From: Cordilura impudica
Lineage: Eukaryota; Arthropoda; Insecta; Diptera; Scathophagidae
Reading direction: 5' to 3'
NCBI GenBank assembly: GCA_963682025.1
Contig: OY821519.1
Location: 140,721,429-140,785,428, forward strand
DNA length: 64,000 bases
Notes under the pieces: generated by a model
Databases searched by the model: none
What the model was told of the DNA's origin: nothing
The model's input: only the letters and a program-made list of their open reading frames with translations
Translations under genes and position numbers: made by a program
Shown: piece after piece, positions 23,394 to 34,503 of the stretch
Numbering within the stretch: position 1 is the first letter of the stretch
Layout: every line of letters starts with the position of its first letter

Positions 23394-23999
23394 TGTGTTT
23401 GTTAAATGAAATAAAATTTTTATTGAGACTTTTTTCTTCTTTTTTTTCACAAACGAAAGGTTGACATTAACCATATGATACATTACAGATGTTTCTTAGA
23501 ACTATATTTGTCTTGTTCTAATACATACACGCTAATTGAATACGCTACATGCTAAAATATAAAAATGAATATCACATTAAAATACATGATTACATGAATG
23601 TTAAAACACAGTGCTTGCTCATGGCACTTACTCTCTCGAACAGAGCATACGTCTGTAAGATTCGTATAAACTAAATAACACTTAAAACTACATAAAAAAC
23701 GATATGTTGTGTTAGAAAAAAAAAACAAACATTCTAAACAATGTAAACAGTCATTAACAGGGATGTTTAAATATATGATAAATTGGAAATCGAATCGTAC
23801 AAAACAAATATGTTTGACAGGTACAAACATTTGAAGTTTAACAAAACAAAAGCAAAAAAAAATTATTTCCTATTTTTTTCTTCACTTAAAAACTAGCTAC
23901 TATTTCTAATATAGTAGAAGAGGTAAAGCAAAGCAATATAATTAATATGATATAGGTAAGTAAAAATAAATTATTGTAAAGTTAGCCTAAATATACATT
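23394..23999. other. Intronic stretch without a recognised gene
   Basis: AT-rich. The minus-strand open frame at 23552-23830 has a Cys/Phe-rich translation with no recognisable domain and is probably spurious. It could be part of the LINE-B 3' region displaced by later insertions. Confidence 0.4.
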
Positions 24000-26450
24000 A
24001 TAGGTGCATTCCACTGTTACGTACAGACAAGTTCAACTAATTTTACGGTTTGTATTACATATAGCACTTAATTGTTTTATCAGATATATACTTTTTTTTC
24101 TCTAATTTAATAGATTATATACTAGTCTTTAATAGTGCGAAGAAACATTTAAAAAAAATCATGAAATACTGAAGAAAAATGCAAACAACCCACGTCACGT
24201 ACGGGACACATCAAGTCAACCAACATTCGAAATCGTTATAGTTTTATTCAGATTTCAGCGAATATATTACAGGTGCATAAAAAGTGTCTTCGAAGGAAAT
24301 TATAACTAAGAATCAAGCTTGCTACTAGCGAAAAAAAATATTAATTAAAACACCTATTTATAATTCAAAAACATTTTTTTATATTTGTCACGTACAGACA
24401 AGTCGCGTCACGTACGGGACATAGTTCAACTTAAATCTATAATATATGTAAAAATCAATAGGTAAATACAGTTTTGTCTTGGGACAGGCAATGTTTTCTG
24501 CACTCCACAACTTTCTCCTCAGTTTTAATAAAATGGAATTTGGAAACTCCAGTTATCGCTTTGGCATTGTTCCACGGCGATGCACTTTTAATCCTTTCAT
24601 AAATTTCAGAGGATGGCACATAAATCACACGGGTTTTTGTGACTAATTGAGAAGCTAAATCAGAAAAGTCCTTGGCTGATTGGACAACAACATGTTCATT
24701 TTGGCTCATCATTTTCTCTCTTACCAGTCTTTTGATATTTCCGCCAACTCCGTCTATCACACCTTTTCCATGCGATGTAGCAAACTATTTCCAATAAAAG
24801 GGCCTTTTGTACTTTTCACTCAACATTGATGTTAGTTTAACCATATAACGGTTCTTAAATTCCGATGAAGGGCCGTCACTCCAAATAATTTCCGCTGAAG
24901 GTAAGTCTTCATTTTCTTTATGCATCAAGTCAAACAACTTATTGATGAAAACAAAAACTGTATCCTTGTCTTTCGAATTTGCATCTGAGCATATAAGATA
25001 TATTTGGCAATTGCCTTTGTAAAAACTTGCAGAAGTAAATAAAAGAACACTTGTTCGTGACCAGAGTGCGCTTTGAACTTCATTCTGGTATTCACAGCCA
25101 AAAGACATCGCAAAATCAACTTGAAGGATTCGCACATTTTCATTGCGTTGGTCTTTTTGAAATTCACCGGCTTGAACTCATTTTAAATTAACATGCTTCA
25201 TCATAATATGGATAGAATCAATCAATTTTTCTTTAAGTCCACCTGAACTTGTTTCGTGGATTACTAAACGTAGTTTATTTTCTGAGTTTTTTCCCATTCT
25301 TTCCATACACAGATTGTACTTAAATCCATAGAAATTAATATTTTTTGCCATCAGAACAAGTATCACATTCATTTTTCCAGCACTTCGAATCCAAAGAAGG
25401 ATCACATAAAATCATAGTCCACCAGTCGTTACAATAATTTTGTTTCAAACCTTTCAATTTGAAGATAAAATTTTCATGAGTTAAACATTTGCACTGGTCT
25501 GAAGGTGTGTCTTTCATTAGCAAAACGTTTTTCGGTCTTAGACTAGAAAATTTTGAAAATCCAATTTCGATATTAGGAAAAAATTCTTTAAAAATGCAAA
25601 AGGCTTCTCGTAGGTACAAAGTCAAATAATGCTTTTGACACTTCTTCTTAATGCCGTTTTCCCAAACAACGATGAAATCATTTGCGCCTGGGCAGGTATA
25701 CACAATATCCGGACGATAGTAAAATGCTTTCACATCGTCATAACGTGTATCGTCACCTGATGTGCTAATGTTTGGGCTTTCTGCTAGAGCAATGTTCATT
25801 TTACGCGCTAGTTCTGTAACAACCGCTTTTTTCTTTCTTGGTGATTGAGGCAGTGCTTTTAGAGCCTTTTGAACAGCTTTAGATAAAGTCTGTTTCGACT
25901 TGTACGGAGATTCTGTACTTACAGGAGAATCAGTAGGATTTTGAAGTTCAACCCGCTTTTTTGCCCTTTGCAATCTCTTCTTATCCCTTTCCTTAAGTGA
26001 AATTGCTTTTAACTCACCTTCAGAAATATTTTCTGCTTTTCGTTTACGAAGCTCACGCAATCTTTTAGCCTCATTAGCGGTAAAGTTAGGATCTTCCTCT
26101 TTTTGCATTTCTCGAAATTTTCGCCTGCGGCTAGCACTGGTTGATGGTTGCTGGGCGCTCATTTTTGCGTTATTGAGATTTGCAGTACAAAAAAGGGCTT
26201 TGTTTATTACAAACGCCAGTAAAAGTTGAAGATGTCAGATAACTTATTCTTCGGCGTCACGTACAGACACTTTATTATCAGCAAGAATATATTGTAAGCA
26301 AAGCGATTTCAAACAAAATTGTTTCACCAGTTTTTAGACCGCTAAAAATTAGCTGTTAACAGAAAAATTCAATTTGTATAGTCGACTTGTTTTACAATTA
26401 TTAATAGAAAAAGGAATTAAGCGTCACGTATGGGACATCGAAACTTACTT
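24000..26450 (-). mobile_element. Decayed DDE-type DNA transposon with subterminal repeats
   Basis: A broken transposase-like gene (24455-26162) is flanked on both sides by copies of a tcacgtac(g/a)ggaca or tcacgtacagaca motif. These lie near 24020, 24195, 24390 and 24410 on the left, and 26255 and 26420 on the right. Such subterminal motif clusters commonly serve as transposase-binding sites. Exact termini and target duplication were not found, so the boundaries are approximate. Confidence 0.6.
24455..26162 (-). pseudogene. Transposase-like protein, broken by one frameshift and two stops
   Basis: The protein starts MSAQQPSTSASRRRKFREM with a basic, Arg/Lys-rich region (residues 1-90), consistent with DNA binding. 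It then reads LPQSPRKKKAVVTELARKM, FYRPDIVYTCPG and LRPKNVLLMKDTPSDQCKC. A frameshift near 25335-25400 and a TGA near 25180 precede QVDFAMSFGCEYQNEVQSAL. Next come IIWSDGPSSEFKN, a TAG at about 24786, then FATSHGKGVIDGVGG. Conserved Asp residues (QVDF, WSDG, IDGVGG) suggest an RNase H-like DDE/D core. I recognise the pattern from multicopy insect and cnidarian proteins but cannot name the superfamily securely. Confidence 0.6.
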
Positions 26451-26779
26451 TTCCGTTATGATTAATTTTTTATCAAAAAAACACTTAACCAAAAAAATGA
26501 GTATGCAGTTAAATACAGCGGACCATACACTATAACTAAGAACAGAAATCTAGTTTCTATCTGATAAACAATAGCGGCAGCGACCTCGCAAAAAGTTGTG
26601 TAAAGACTAATGAAAAAATCCGATTTGTTGTTACTCTCAATAAATAACGGTATTTACAAAAAATGAGACATACTCACTACAACTTTTGTAAATTATTTTA
26701 GATGAGAACATAATCTCACTATGTACGTGCAATAATATATAAAAAATGCATATTTGTAAAACAGTTCAGAGTTCCACTT

Positions 26780-29605
26780 TTTCATGGAATGCTCCTATAT
26801 ATATTTCTTAAAGCTAATATCACAGAGGAATGTAAACTAGCCCCTATTGGAGCCTGGTGCGGATATGATGTAGAAGTCCTGGTGGGAGTTGGCATCAAAG
26901 TTGACGTTGATAATGCCTATGGGAGAAAGGTATGTGGAATTGTTCCAATCACTATATCTTTCTGCTTCAAAGATTTCGTTCATAAGGTGATTGTCATGTA
27001 ATTCAAGACGCTCAATCAAACGTTTCTGTAACGTAAGGGCGTATTCGCAAAGTGGTGTTATCTTTGATTTCACGTAGATATACGAGTTGGAGAAGCGTTT
27101 AATTGGATTTTGAAAGTTCTTTCCTAGACACTTTCTCAGAATGGACCTCTCAAAGATTTCAAGCTCTTTTGCTGCAACTGGGGAGATAGTGAACCAAATC
27201 GGAAAAGCATATATGAGAATTGGCCTAATTGCAACCTTGTACAGTAGTAATTTCGTTTTCTGAGCCAAAAATTTACTATGCATTATCCTGGAGAACATTC
27301 CCGAGATTTTTTTGCCTTTGATAAGAGAATTCTGCTGTGACTGTTGAATTTTAGTAAATTATTAAAATGTACTCCAAGATATTTTATGGATGATTTAAAT
27401 GGAATCTCTGATCCTCCAAGTGAGAGCGAAAGAATCTTGCTTTGCGGCACGACGTTACGGTGACATTTACCAGAAGCGTTTCTGATGCAAATTCCCTCAG
27501 ATTTGGATGCATTAATTTGGATACCCCATTTTTTGTAGAAATCGTTAATGATGTTGAGATGCGCAGTGGCCTGAGTTAAAGCCCGTAGAGGAAATTCGTC
27601 ATCGGCATACAATATTGCATTTGAGCCGGCAATACAATGTGGAAAATCATACAAAAGTATGTTGAATAATAGCGGAGCCAACACGCTGCCCTGCGGCACA
27701 CAACTTTTTACGCTTCCAAAAGACGAGGTTAAGTTATTAATTTCCACACAAAATTCTCGGTCTATGAAGTAATTGGAAAAAATTTTCACAAAGAAGGGAT
27801 CAACACCTAAATCAACAAGTTTGTACAAAATCGCCTTGTGACACGCAGAATCAAAAGCTTTTTGTATATCCAGGGATACTGCTACTGTACAACGCTTTTC
27901 CCTAATATTGTTTGTGATATCTGTGTGAAATTTCAGTAATGCATGCTGTGTAGAATGACATCGCCTAAATCCAAACTGGTAAGGTGGAAGGGGACAGAAC
28001 ACAAATTCATTTTCCAATTTTCTTTTTAGGATGTGCTCGAAAATTTTACCAATATTAGATAGTAATGAGATGGGCCTGAAATCTTCAATCTGTATGCTAT
28101 TGGGTTTCTTTTTTATTGGAATAATTTTAGATGACTTCCAAGCCTTAGGGAAGTAACAATTGTTTAGGCAATTGTTGAACAGGCATTCCATGAGTCGAAG
28201 GGAGCTGACAGGTAATTTTTTAATTATAAAGTTGGAAATGTTATCAATGCCGCTAGATTTTTTGTTGTTGATTGAGTTGATAATTTCTTTAATTTCAGCA
28301 AGGTTTGTGAAATGATAGCTGTCGACATTGTGAATGGAGTTAAAGGAGTTGTCAAACGCATAAATATGACGAGGAATTTCTGAGATGTAAGAAGAAGCTC
28401 TTTCATTTAGATTTGCAACTGGGCAAACGGGTAAGTTTTCACTGTACACAGACAAATAATACGTACAAAACGCTTCACCTATTTCAGAGCCATTTGAAAC
28501 CGTTATGCCATTCACGCAGATTTGTTGACGGAAGTTTGATTTATTTTTCCCCGACATGCGGTAAATCCCCTTGAAAGCAGACGTGCCTGGTTTTATTTGT
28601 TCCAATTTGCTGTTGAAATTAGATGCTTGATCGATACTAACCAGATCTTTCAGAATTATTTTTAATAGTCAAATTTGTTTGGAGAGAATGTTGTACTCCG
28701 TGCTTGATCTATCTCCGTAGCGATGGTATATTTTTTTAAGTTCTTTTTGCCACTGATGTTTCACACGGAACATTTTCTTTATATTTTCAGGTAAAGGTGT
28801 TTTATTGGGTTTTACTTCAATTTTTTCTGAATGCCTGGTGCTGGTTGAATTTATGATCACATTGAATTCGTTAATAAGTGCATCAATTTCATTATTTTCA
28901 AGAATTTCATAATCAGGAGACATAATAGAGGTGAGAGCAGTATCAATATCTCGTCTGAAATTGTTCCAGTTGTGTTTTTGAATGAAGTATAACAACGAGG
29001 AGATCTTAGGGAAAAATCAGCGTTTTCCAAACTCAGTTCCATTTTTAGAGGAAAATGGTCCGAGAACGTTGCCAGACTGGACACTTTAAAATTTGGAGAT
29101 TCCATGTTTACTAAGTGGGAACTGAGAAGAAAGTGGTCTAAAAAGGAGTTGCCATTGGGGTAAGTCGGCTCACTGTCGCAAATGCGAGTAATATCAAGGG
29201 TATGATCATGAAGCCAGTTAAACAAAGATTTTCCATTTGTGTTTTCAGAATGGTCACCCCATGCCGTATTTTTAGCGTTGAGATCACCACCTAGGATCAC
29301 AGAATCATAGCTACGTGCAGCATCTAAGATTGAATTAAGTCCGATACCTAAAGCATCTCGAGGAAGATTTGTGGGGACATAGATGGAACCAACTAGGATT
29401 TTTTTAATGCTGCTGTTGATTTTAATTTCAATTTGAATAAAAGTGGCGTTGAATTGGGAGACGTCAATAAATACCCTTTTAAATGAGATTGTATTTTTCA
29501 ATAAAATAGCCACACCAAGGGGGGATTTATCATAGAAAAAATTATAGCCGTCAATAGATATTCGCATGTTTCCTCTAAGGTGGCATTCTTGCACAAAGGC
29601 AATGT
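26780..29605 (-). pseudogene. LINE-B ORF2, main part (endonuclease and RT), frameshifted
   Basis: This is the 3' portion of a Jockey-group LINE whose 5' portion lies at 36345-37918. The pieces are: endonuclease 29604-28990 (GGDLNAKNTAWGDH, SDHFPLKMEL), linker 28995-28669, RT 28605-27283 (FRPISLLSN, LDIQKAFDSA, CVPQGSVLAPLLF, LYADD) and thumb 27298-26837 (AIRPILIYAFPIW). At least three frame changes or stops separate them. The reading frame is cut at 29605 by insertion of LINE-A2. The 3' UTR limit is uncertain. Confidence 0.85.
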
Positions 29606-29784
29606 TGAGTTCGAATCTAATTCTCTTTACGAACGGTCGTGTAAATAATTAAAGCGCTTAGAGTACAACTATTTAAAATTAATAACAAGTGTATATTTTT
29701 GTTTTTGCAATTGCCTATTCTTGATCTCATTTGAACTCACGTGATAGTCAATTCAGCCTAAAACAGGAATAAAAAATCTAGCGA

Positions 29785-30952
29785 TGGCCCGAGGGGCCAA
29801 ATCTTCATCGAAAAGAAAGCTCCTTGCCAACAAGAAGAGATGACAAAACTTCCTCCGGGTTTTAACCCAAATATCCCGTCAACTTCAAGCAACAGATTTA
29901 GCCTGCTTGCTGGCCTTAATGATATGGACGTAACTCCTGTATCAAATATTAACGAGGTTAAACAACACAAACCTCCACCTATTGTCGTTGAAGCTAACGC
30001 CTCATTTACTGAAATACAAAAACTACTTGGTAAAGATTGTATTTTCAAACGTACTTCAATTGGTACAAAAATTTTTGCTCCAACTAAAGAATTGTACGAA
30101 TGCTATAAGCAAATTCTTAAAGAGAGTAAGTTGGAGTTTCACTCTTATGGCTCCAAAGATAATAGGTTATACACCACTTTTTTACACGGTTTACCCCGCA
30201 TAAAAACTGAGGACATCACCGCAGAGCTAAAAAACTACAACCTGTCCCCTTCTTCTGTAGCTGAAATAGTCACCAAATTCAGTTCGAACAACAATGCAGT
30301 TTACAAAGTTCAATTTGTACGAAAAAATTTTAACCCAACTGCCTTAAGAAACGTAAGAACTATTTCAAACATAATAATTTCCTGGAAAAAATACAAATCT
30401 AGATCCAGAAATAAACCAACTCAATGCTGGAACTGCTTAATGTATGGCCATGGCGGTGAACATTGTCATCGTAGTGCTGCTTGTATGATATGTGCAGAAC
30501 AACATCATACAAGTGTGTGTCCGTTTAACACAAATGAAAAAAGACCAGCTGTTTTTACATGCTTTAATTGCAAAAAACAAGGAAAAGAGAGAACTGATCA
30601 CTCTGCAAACGATATCAACTGTCCGTTACGTTCTCTCTATTTGGAAACTAGAACAAGAGTTACTTCTAAAAGTCCGAATAAAAGCAGACAACAACAAAAT
30701 AACTCATTTCAATTTAATGTGGGAGATTTCCCTAATTTAAGAAACAACAACACAAATTGTAACAATAACATCAATAATAACAGCAAAGCTACATATGCTA
30801 ACCAGCTGAAAACAAACAACGATTTATTTAGCATTGATGAGCTTTTTGATATTTTCACTACAGCTATGGATGATTTGCATAGGTGCACTTCAAAAGTACA
30901 ACAAATCAAAGTTGTAATGTCAATGGTAAAATACGCCCATGGATTATACTAA
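29785..30952 (+). pseudogene. LINE-A2 ORF1, Gag-like protein with a 5' frameshift
   Basis: The ATG at 29785 opens MARGAKSSSKRK as in copy 1. A net insertion around 29815-29838 shifts the frame into a TGA, and the main frame reopens at an ATG at 29840 and runs to TAA at 30950-30952. From there it has the same RRM-like region, the three zinc knuckles (CWNCLMYGHGGEHC first) and the Asn-rich tail. The last 14 nt overlap the ORF2 start in another frame. The product could be made from the internal ATG, lacking only the basic N-terminus. Confidence 0.85.
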
Positions 30953-32211
30953 TAATTTAAACGAATTCAAAATGCTTCACTTGAATGCTAATGGCATTTC
31001 AAACTTTTCTAAATTAAAACAATTTGAGATACTAATTGAACGAGAAAATATTAAAATAGCGTCTTTGAATGAAACATTTTTTTCAGAAAATCATAGACCC
31101 TATTTCAAAAATTATTATTTATATAGAAGTGACAGAACAGATGCAAGAGGAGGAGGAGTAGCTCTGTTAATTCATAAATCTGTCGCTCATAAAAACCTCT
31201 TTATATCAAACACATCATCAATCGAAAACATCTCAATTGAAGTTATTATAAATAATAGACCTATTGTTGTATCTTCGTTATATTCACCAAGATATACTCA
31301 TAACTTCTGTGCTGATATCTTGAACCTAACACCTTCCACCAAAGAATATATAGTTTTTGGTGACCTAAATGCCAAACATTGTTCTTGGAATTGCCGTTCA
31401 AATAATACTGCAGGAATTGCACTCAACAACCTACAGCAATCAAGCAATTTTTTCATTCACTATCCTAATAGTCCAACCCTATTCCCCCATCAACACAATC
31501 GCGAAGCATCCACAGTCGATATTATTTTAAGCAATTCCGCTTTAGATATAGACGTAAAAACAATGGATTACGAAATACCATCAGACCATCGCCCCATTAT
31601 ATGTACAATTAAAAGATCAACGGTCTCGCAGGTTGACCTCAATTATTACGATTATAGTTCAACCAACTGGAACATTTATATGAATTTTTTAGACAATAAA
31701 ATCACGTTAAATTCGGATATATACAATACCAAGGTAATAATTGATCAGGAAATACAAAAATTTATAAATGTAGTTTTCGAAGCAAGGGATGCGTCTACAC
31801 CTAAAATAACCCAACAAAATAATTACACATTACCAGAAAGTACTGTGAAATATATTAAACTAAGAAGAAGCTTTAAAAGAAAAAGCCAACGATCTTCAAA
31901 TATAGCCGAGCAAACTTTTTATAATCAATGAACTAAGTTTCTAAGCAACATGATTGATAAAAGTATTAATTCGGAACGCAATAAGAAATGGTGTCAATTA
32001 TTATCCAATTTAAAACCAGGTGATAAATCATTTTGGAAAATAAGCAGGAACTTGCGAGGAAAAGGAAAAAATCAAATCGCTCACATCAAAGTTGGAAATA
32101 CAAAAATAACATCTGATAGGGACAAGGCTGAAGTCCTGGCAAATACATTTGTCCAAGCAAATAACCTCACTTCGAACTATAACCACTCGGCAGATACACT
32201 AATAAATATTC

Positions 32212-34332
32212 ATGGATATACAGGTCGAAACACAACATAAAGTTAAAAGTATACGAGAAAATACACACAATAAAAAAATAGAACAACTATTGACTATATT
32301 GAAACAAAAAATCGGAATTAAATATAATAAAGAATGGTTCATTAATCTAACAAACATAAATATCCCAGAAGAATGTCAATGGATTCTTTCCATGGGGAAA
32401 AAATTTGCACTCCCAACACAAAAACATAACATAAACATCATAAACTTAATTGCTGATTTTGAATACTGTTTCTCCTTTGCTAAAACTGAAAAAGATAAAG
32501 AAAAAGCAAGAACCTTTTTAACACATCAACTACAATACAATCTTAGAAACCACAACATAAATCATATTGACAGATTTATATTAAAAACATATCAAGACAC
32601 ATTGAACTTATTAAAACGACACAAAAGCGATATAATAATTACTAAATCAGATAAAGGAAATAAAACAGTACTTATGTACAAAGAACATTATATGAAGCAG
32701 ATGAACAAACTCCTAGAAGATAAAACCACATACAAAATAAGCCGAACAGATCCAACGGAAAAATTAACTAATAAAAACAATTCTATCATTACTGAACTAC
32801 ATAAAAATAACCACATAGAAACATTTACTAAATTTAAACTAAGATGCAATGCAGCTAACGCACCACAATTATATGGACAACCGAAAATTCACAAACAGGA
32901 CATGCCAATGCGACCAATAGCAGCGTCATATGAACTCCCAGCCTATCAACTATCAAAATACATAGGTACAATACTAAAGAATTTAACTAACACCAAATAT
33001 AACATTAAAAACTCAACACAACTTAAGAAAGATATACAAGAAATAGACATAGAACAAAATGATTTGATGATATCTCTCGACGTCGTATCACTATTTACAA
33101 ATATCCCGATACATTTAGCCATTAAAATAATTATTAAAAAATGGGAAACAATAAAAGCTCACACCAGCATCCCAAAAAATACATTTATCAAAATACTTGA
33201 CTTTTGTTTAAGAGACAATAATTATTTTATGTTTGACAACAATATTTACATACAAAATTATGGTATGCCTATGGGGAACCCATTTTCTCCAATAATAGCG
33301 GAAATAGTCTTAGATGACCTATTAGACTACACACTAGACAATCTAAAATCCAAAAACATCGAAATAAAATATATTACCAAATATGTAGATGACTTTTTTG
33401 CCATTATAAAACAGAAAGATAAACAAATAATATTACAAGAATTTAACTATTACCATAACAAATTAAAGTTCACGATAGAAGAGGAAACAAACCATAGCCT
33501 CAACTTTTTAGACATTACCATACATAAAACTAATAACAAACTCATAACAAACTGGTTTACTAAAGAAATTTCATCTGGTAGAATTATCAATTATTTTTCA
33601 AACCACGACCCTATACAGAAGAAAAACACAGCAAAAAATCTTATAAAAACAGCAATAAACATTAGTGATAACATTTTCCTAAAAGATAACATAAAGAAAC
33701 TAAGAACAATTTTGACTAAAAATAATTATCCTATTAAATATATTAACAAATTAATTTCCACAGTAATAAATGAAACCCAAAATAATAACACACAAAATAA
33801 CAACGCAATATCTAACTCAGTTAACGGACAAAAAACGACCTTTGCCACTATACCATATTTACCAACAATAACGAATAGGAAAAACATAACAAATCTGATC
33901 AACACTGAAACTATTAAAATAGCTTCGAAGCCAAATCAAACATTGAATAAGCTTTTTAACACCCAAAAAACGAAAACAGACTTACACAAACAACACAATG
34001 TAGTATACCAAATAAAATGCAATGGTAATGTCCACCAACAATGTAACAGAATATATATTGGACAAACGAAAAGACAATTAGAGATTAGGTTGAAAGAACA
34101 TAAACGAACAGTTGAGAAAGGAATAACAACAACAGCTCTCTCTCAACATGCATTTGACAATAAACACAACTTTGATTTTGACAACATCAAAGTCTTGGAA
34201 AGAGAGACAAAAACAAATAAAAGAATAACACTTGAAAGTTTGCATATTAAGAAACATATTGACAAAACAGTAAACATTAAAGAAGACAGTGATCACATTA
34301 GTAACACGTACAATTTAGTACTTAATAAATAA
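32212..34332 (+). CDS. Penelope-like reverse transcriptase / GIY-YIG endonuclease
   Basis: A single 706-residue frame. RT motifs in order: TKSDKGNKTVLM (about residue 145), YGQPKIHK and MPMRPIAAS, motif A SLDVVSLFTNIP, motif B YGMPMGNPFSPI, motif C YVDD (residues 391-394) and LNFLDITIHK. The C-terminal GIY-YIG nuclease has VVYQIKC (Tyr599) and IYIGQTKRQLEIRLKEH (Tyr615-Gly617, with the catalytic Arg following). Penelope elements use such an enzyme for target-primed insertion. The frame is undamaged. The first Met lies only 3 bases inside the element, so the true N-terminus was probably upstream and is lost. Expression from this copy is doubtful without its 5' repeat. Confidence 0.92.
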   Translation: MDIQVETQHKVKSIRENTHNKKIEQLLTILKQKIGIKYNKEWFINLTNINIPEECQWILSMGKKFALPTQKHNINIINLIADFEYCFSFAKTEKDKEKARTFLTHQLQYNLRNHNINHIDRFILKTYQDTLNLLKRHKSDIIITKSDKGNKTVLMYKEHYMKQMNKLLEDKTTYKISRTDPTEKLTNKNNSIITELHKNNHIETFTKFKLRCNAANAPQLYGQPKIHKQDMPMRPIAASYELPAYQLSKYIGTILKNLTNTKYNIKNSTQLKKDIQEIDIEQNDLMISLDVVSLFTNIPIHLAIKIIIKKWETIKAHTSIPKNTFIKILDFCLRDNNYFMFDNNIYIQNYGMPMGNPFSPIIAEIVLDDLLDYTLDNLKSKNIEIKYITKYVDDFFAIIKQKDKQIILQEFNYYHNKLKFTIEEETNHSLNFLDITIHKTNNKLITNWFTKEISSGRIINYFSNHDPIQKKNTAKNLIKTAINISDNIFLKDNIKKLRTILTKNNYPIKYINKLISTVINETQNNNTQNNNAISNSVNGQKTTFATIPYLPTITNRKNITNLINTETIKIASKPNQTLNKLFNTQKTKTDLHKQHNVVYQIKCNGNVHQQCNRIYIGQTKRQLEIRLKEHKRTVEKGITTTALSQHAFDNKHNFDFDNIKVLERETKTNKRITLESLHIKKHIDKTVNIKEDSDHISNTYNLVLNK

Positions 34333-34464
34333 AATTAAAATGTAAAATTTAGATTAAGTGTGTAATAATACTATTAAGGTAACAATTATTTTATAAAAAA
34401 AAATTCACATAAATTTGTTAAGTGATAATAAATGTATATTCTTAATTATTATTAAATAAAATTA

Positions 34465-34503
34465 GACGCCTGATGAGGACACCAACCATAGTGTCGAAAC
34501 GTC
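34465..34503 (+). ncRNA. Hammerhead-ribozyme-like motif of the Penelope element
   Basis: Core CTGATGA (34470-34476) is followed by a perfect 5-bp stem gacac/gtgtc (34478-34482 with 34491-34495) and GAAAC (34496-34500). The flanks gacg (34465-34468) and cgtc (34500-34503) can pair. Hammerhead motifs are known in Penelope terminal repeats. A complete three-helix fold with a cleavage site was not established, so activity is not claimed. Confidence 0.6.

Noticed and set aside
32212..32214. First ATG of the Penelope ORF as the native start
   Set aside because: It lies 3 bases inside the element, whose 5' end looks truncated; the native N-terminus is probably lost.
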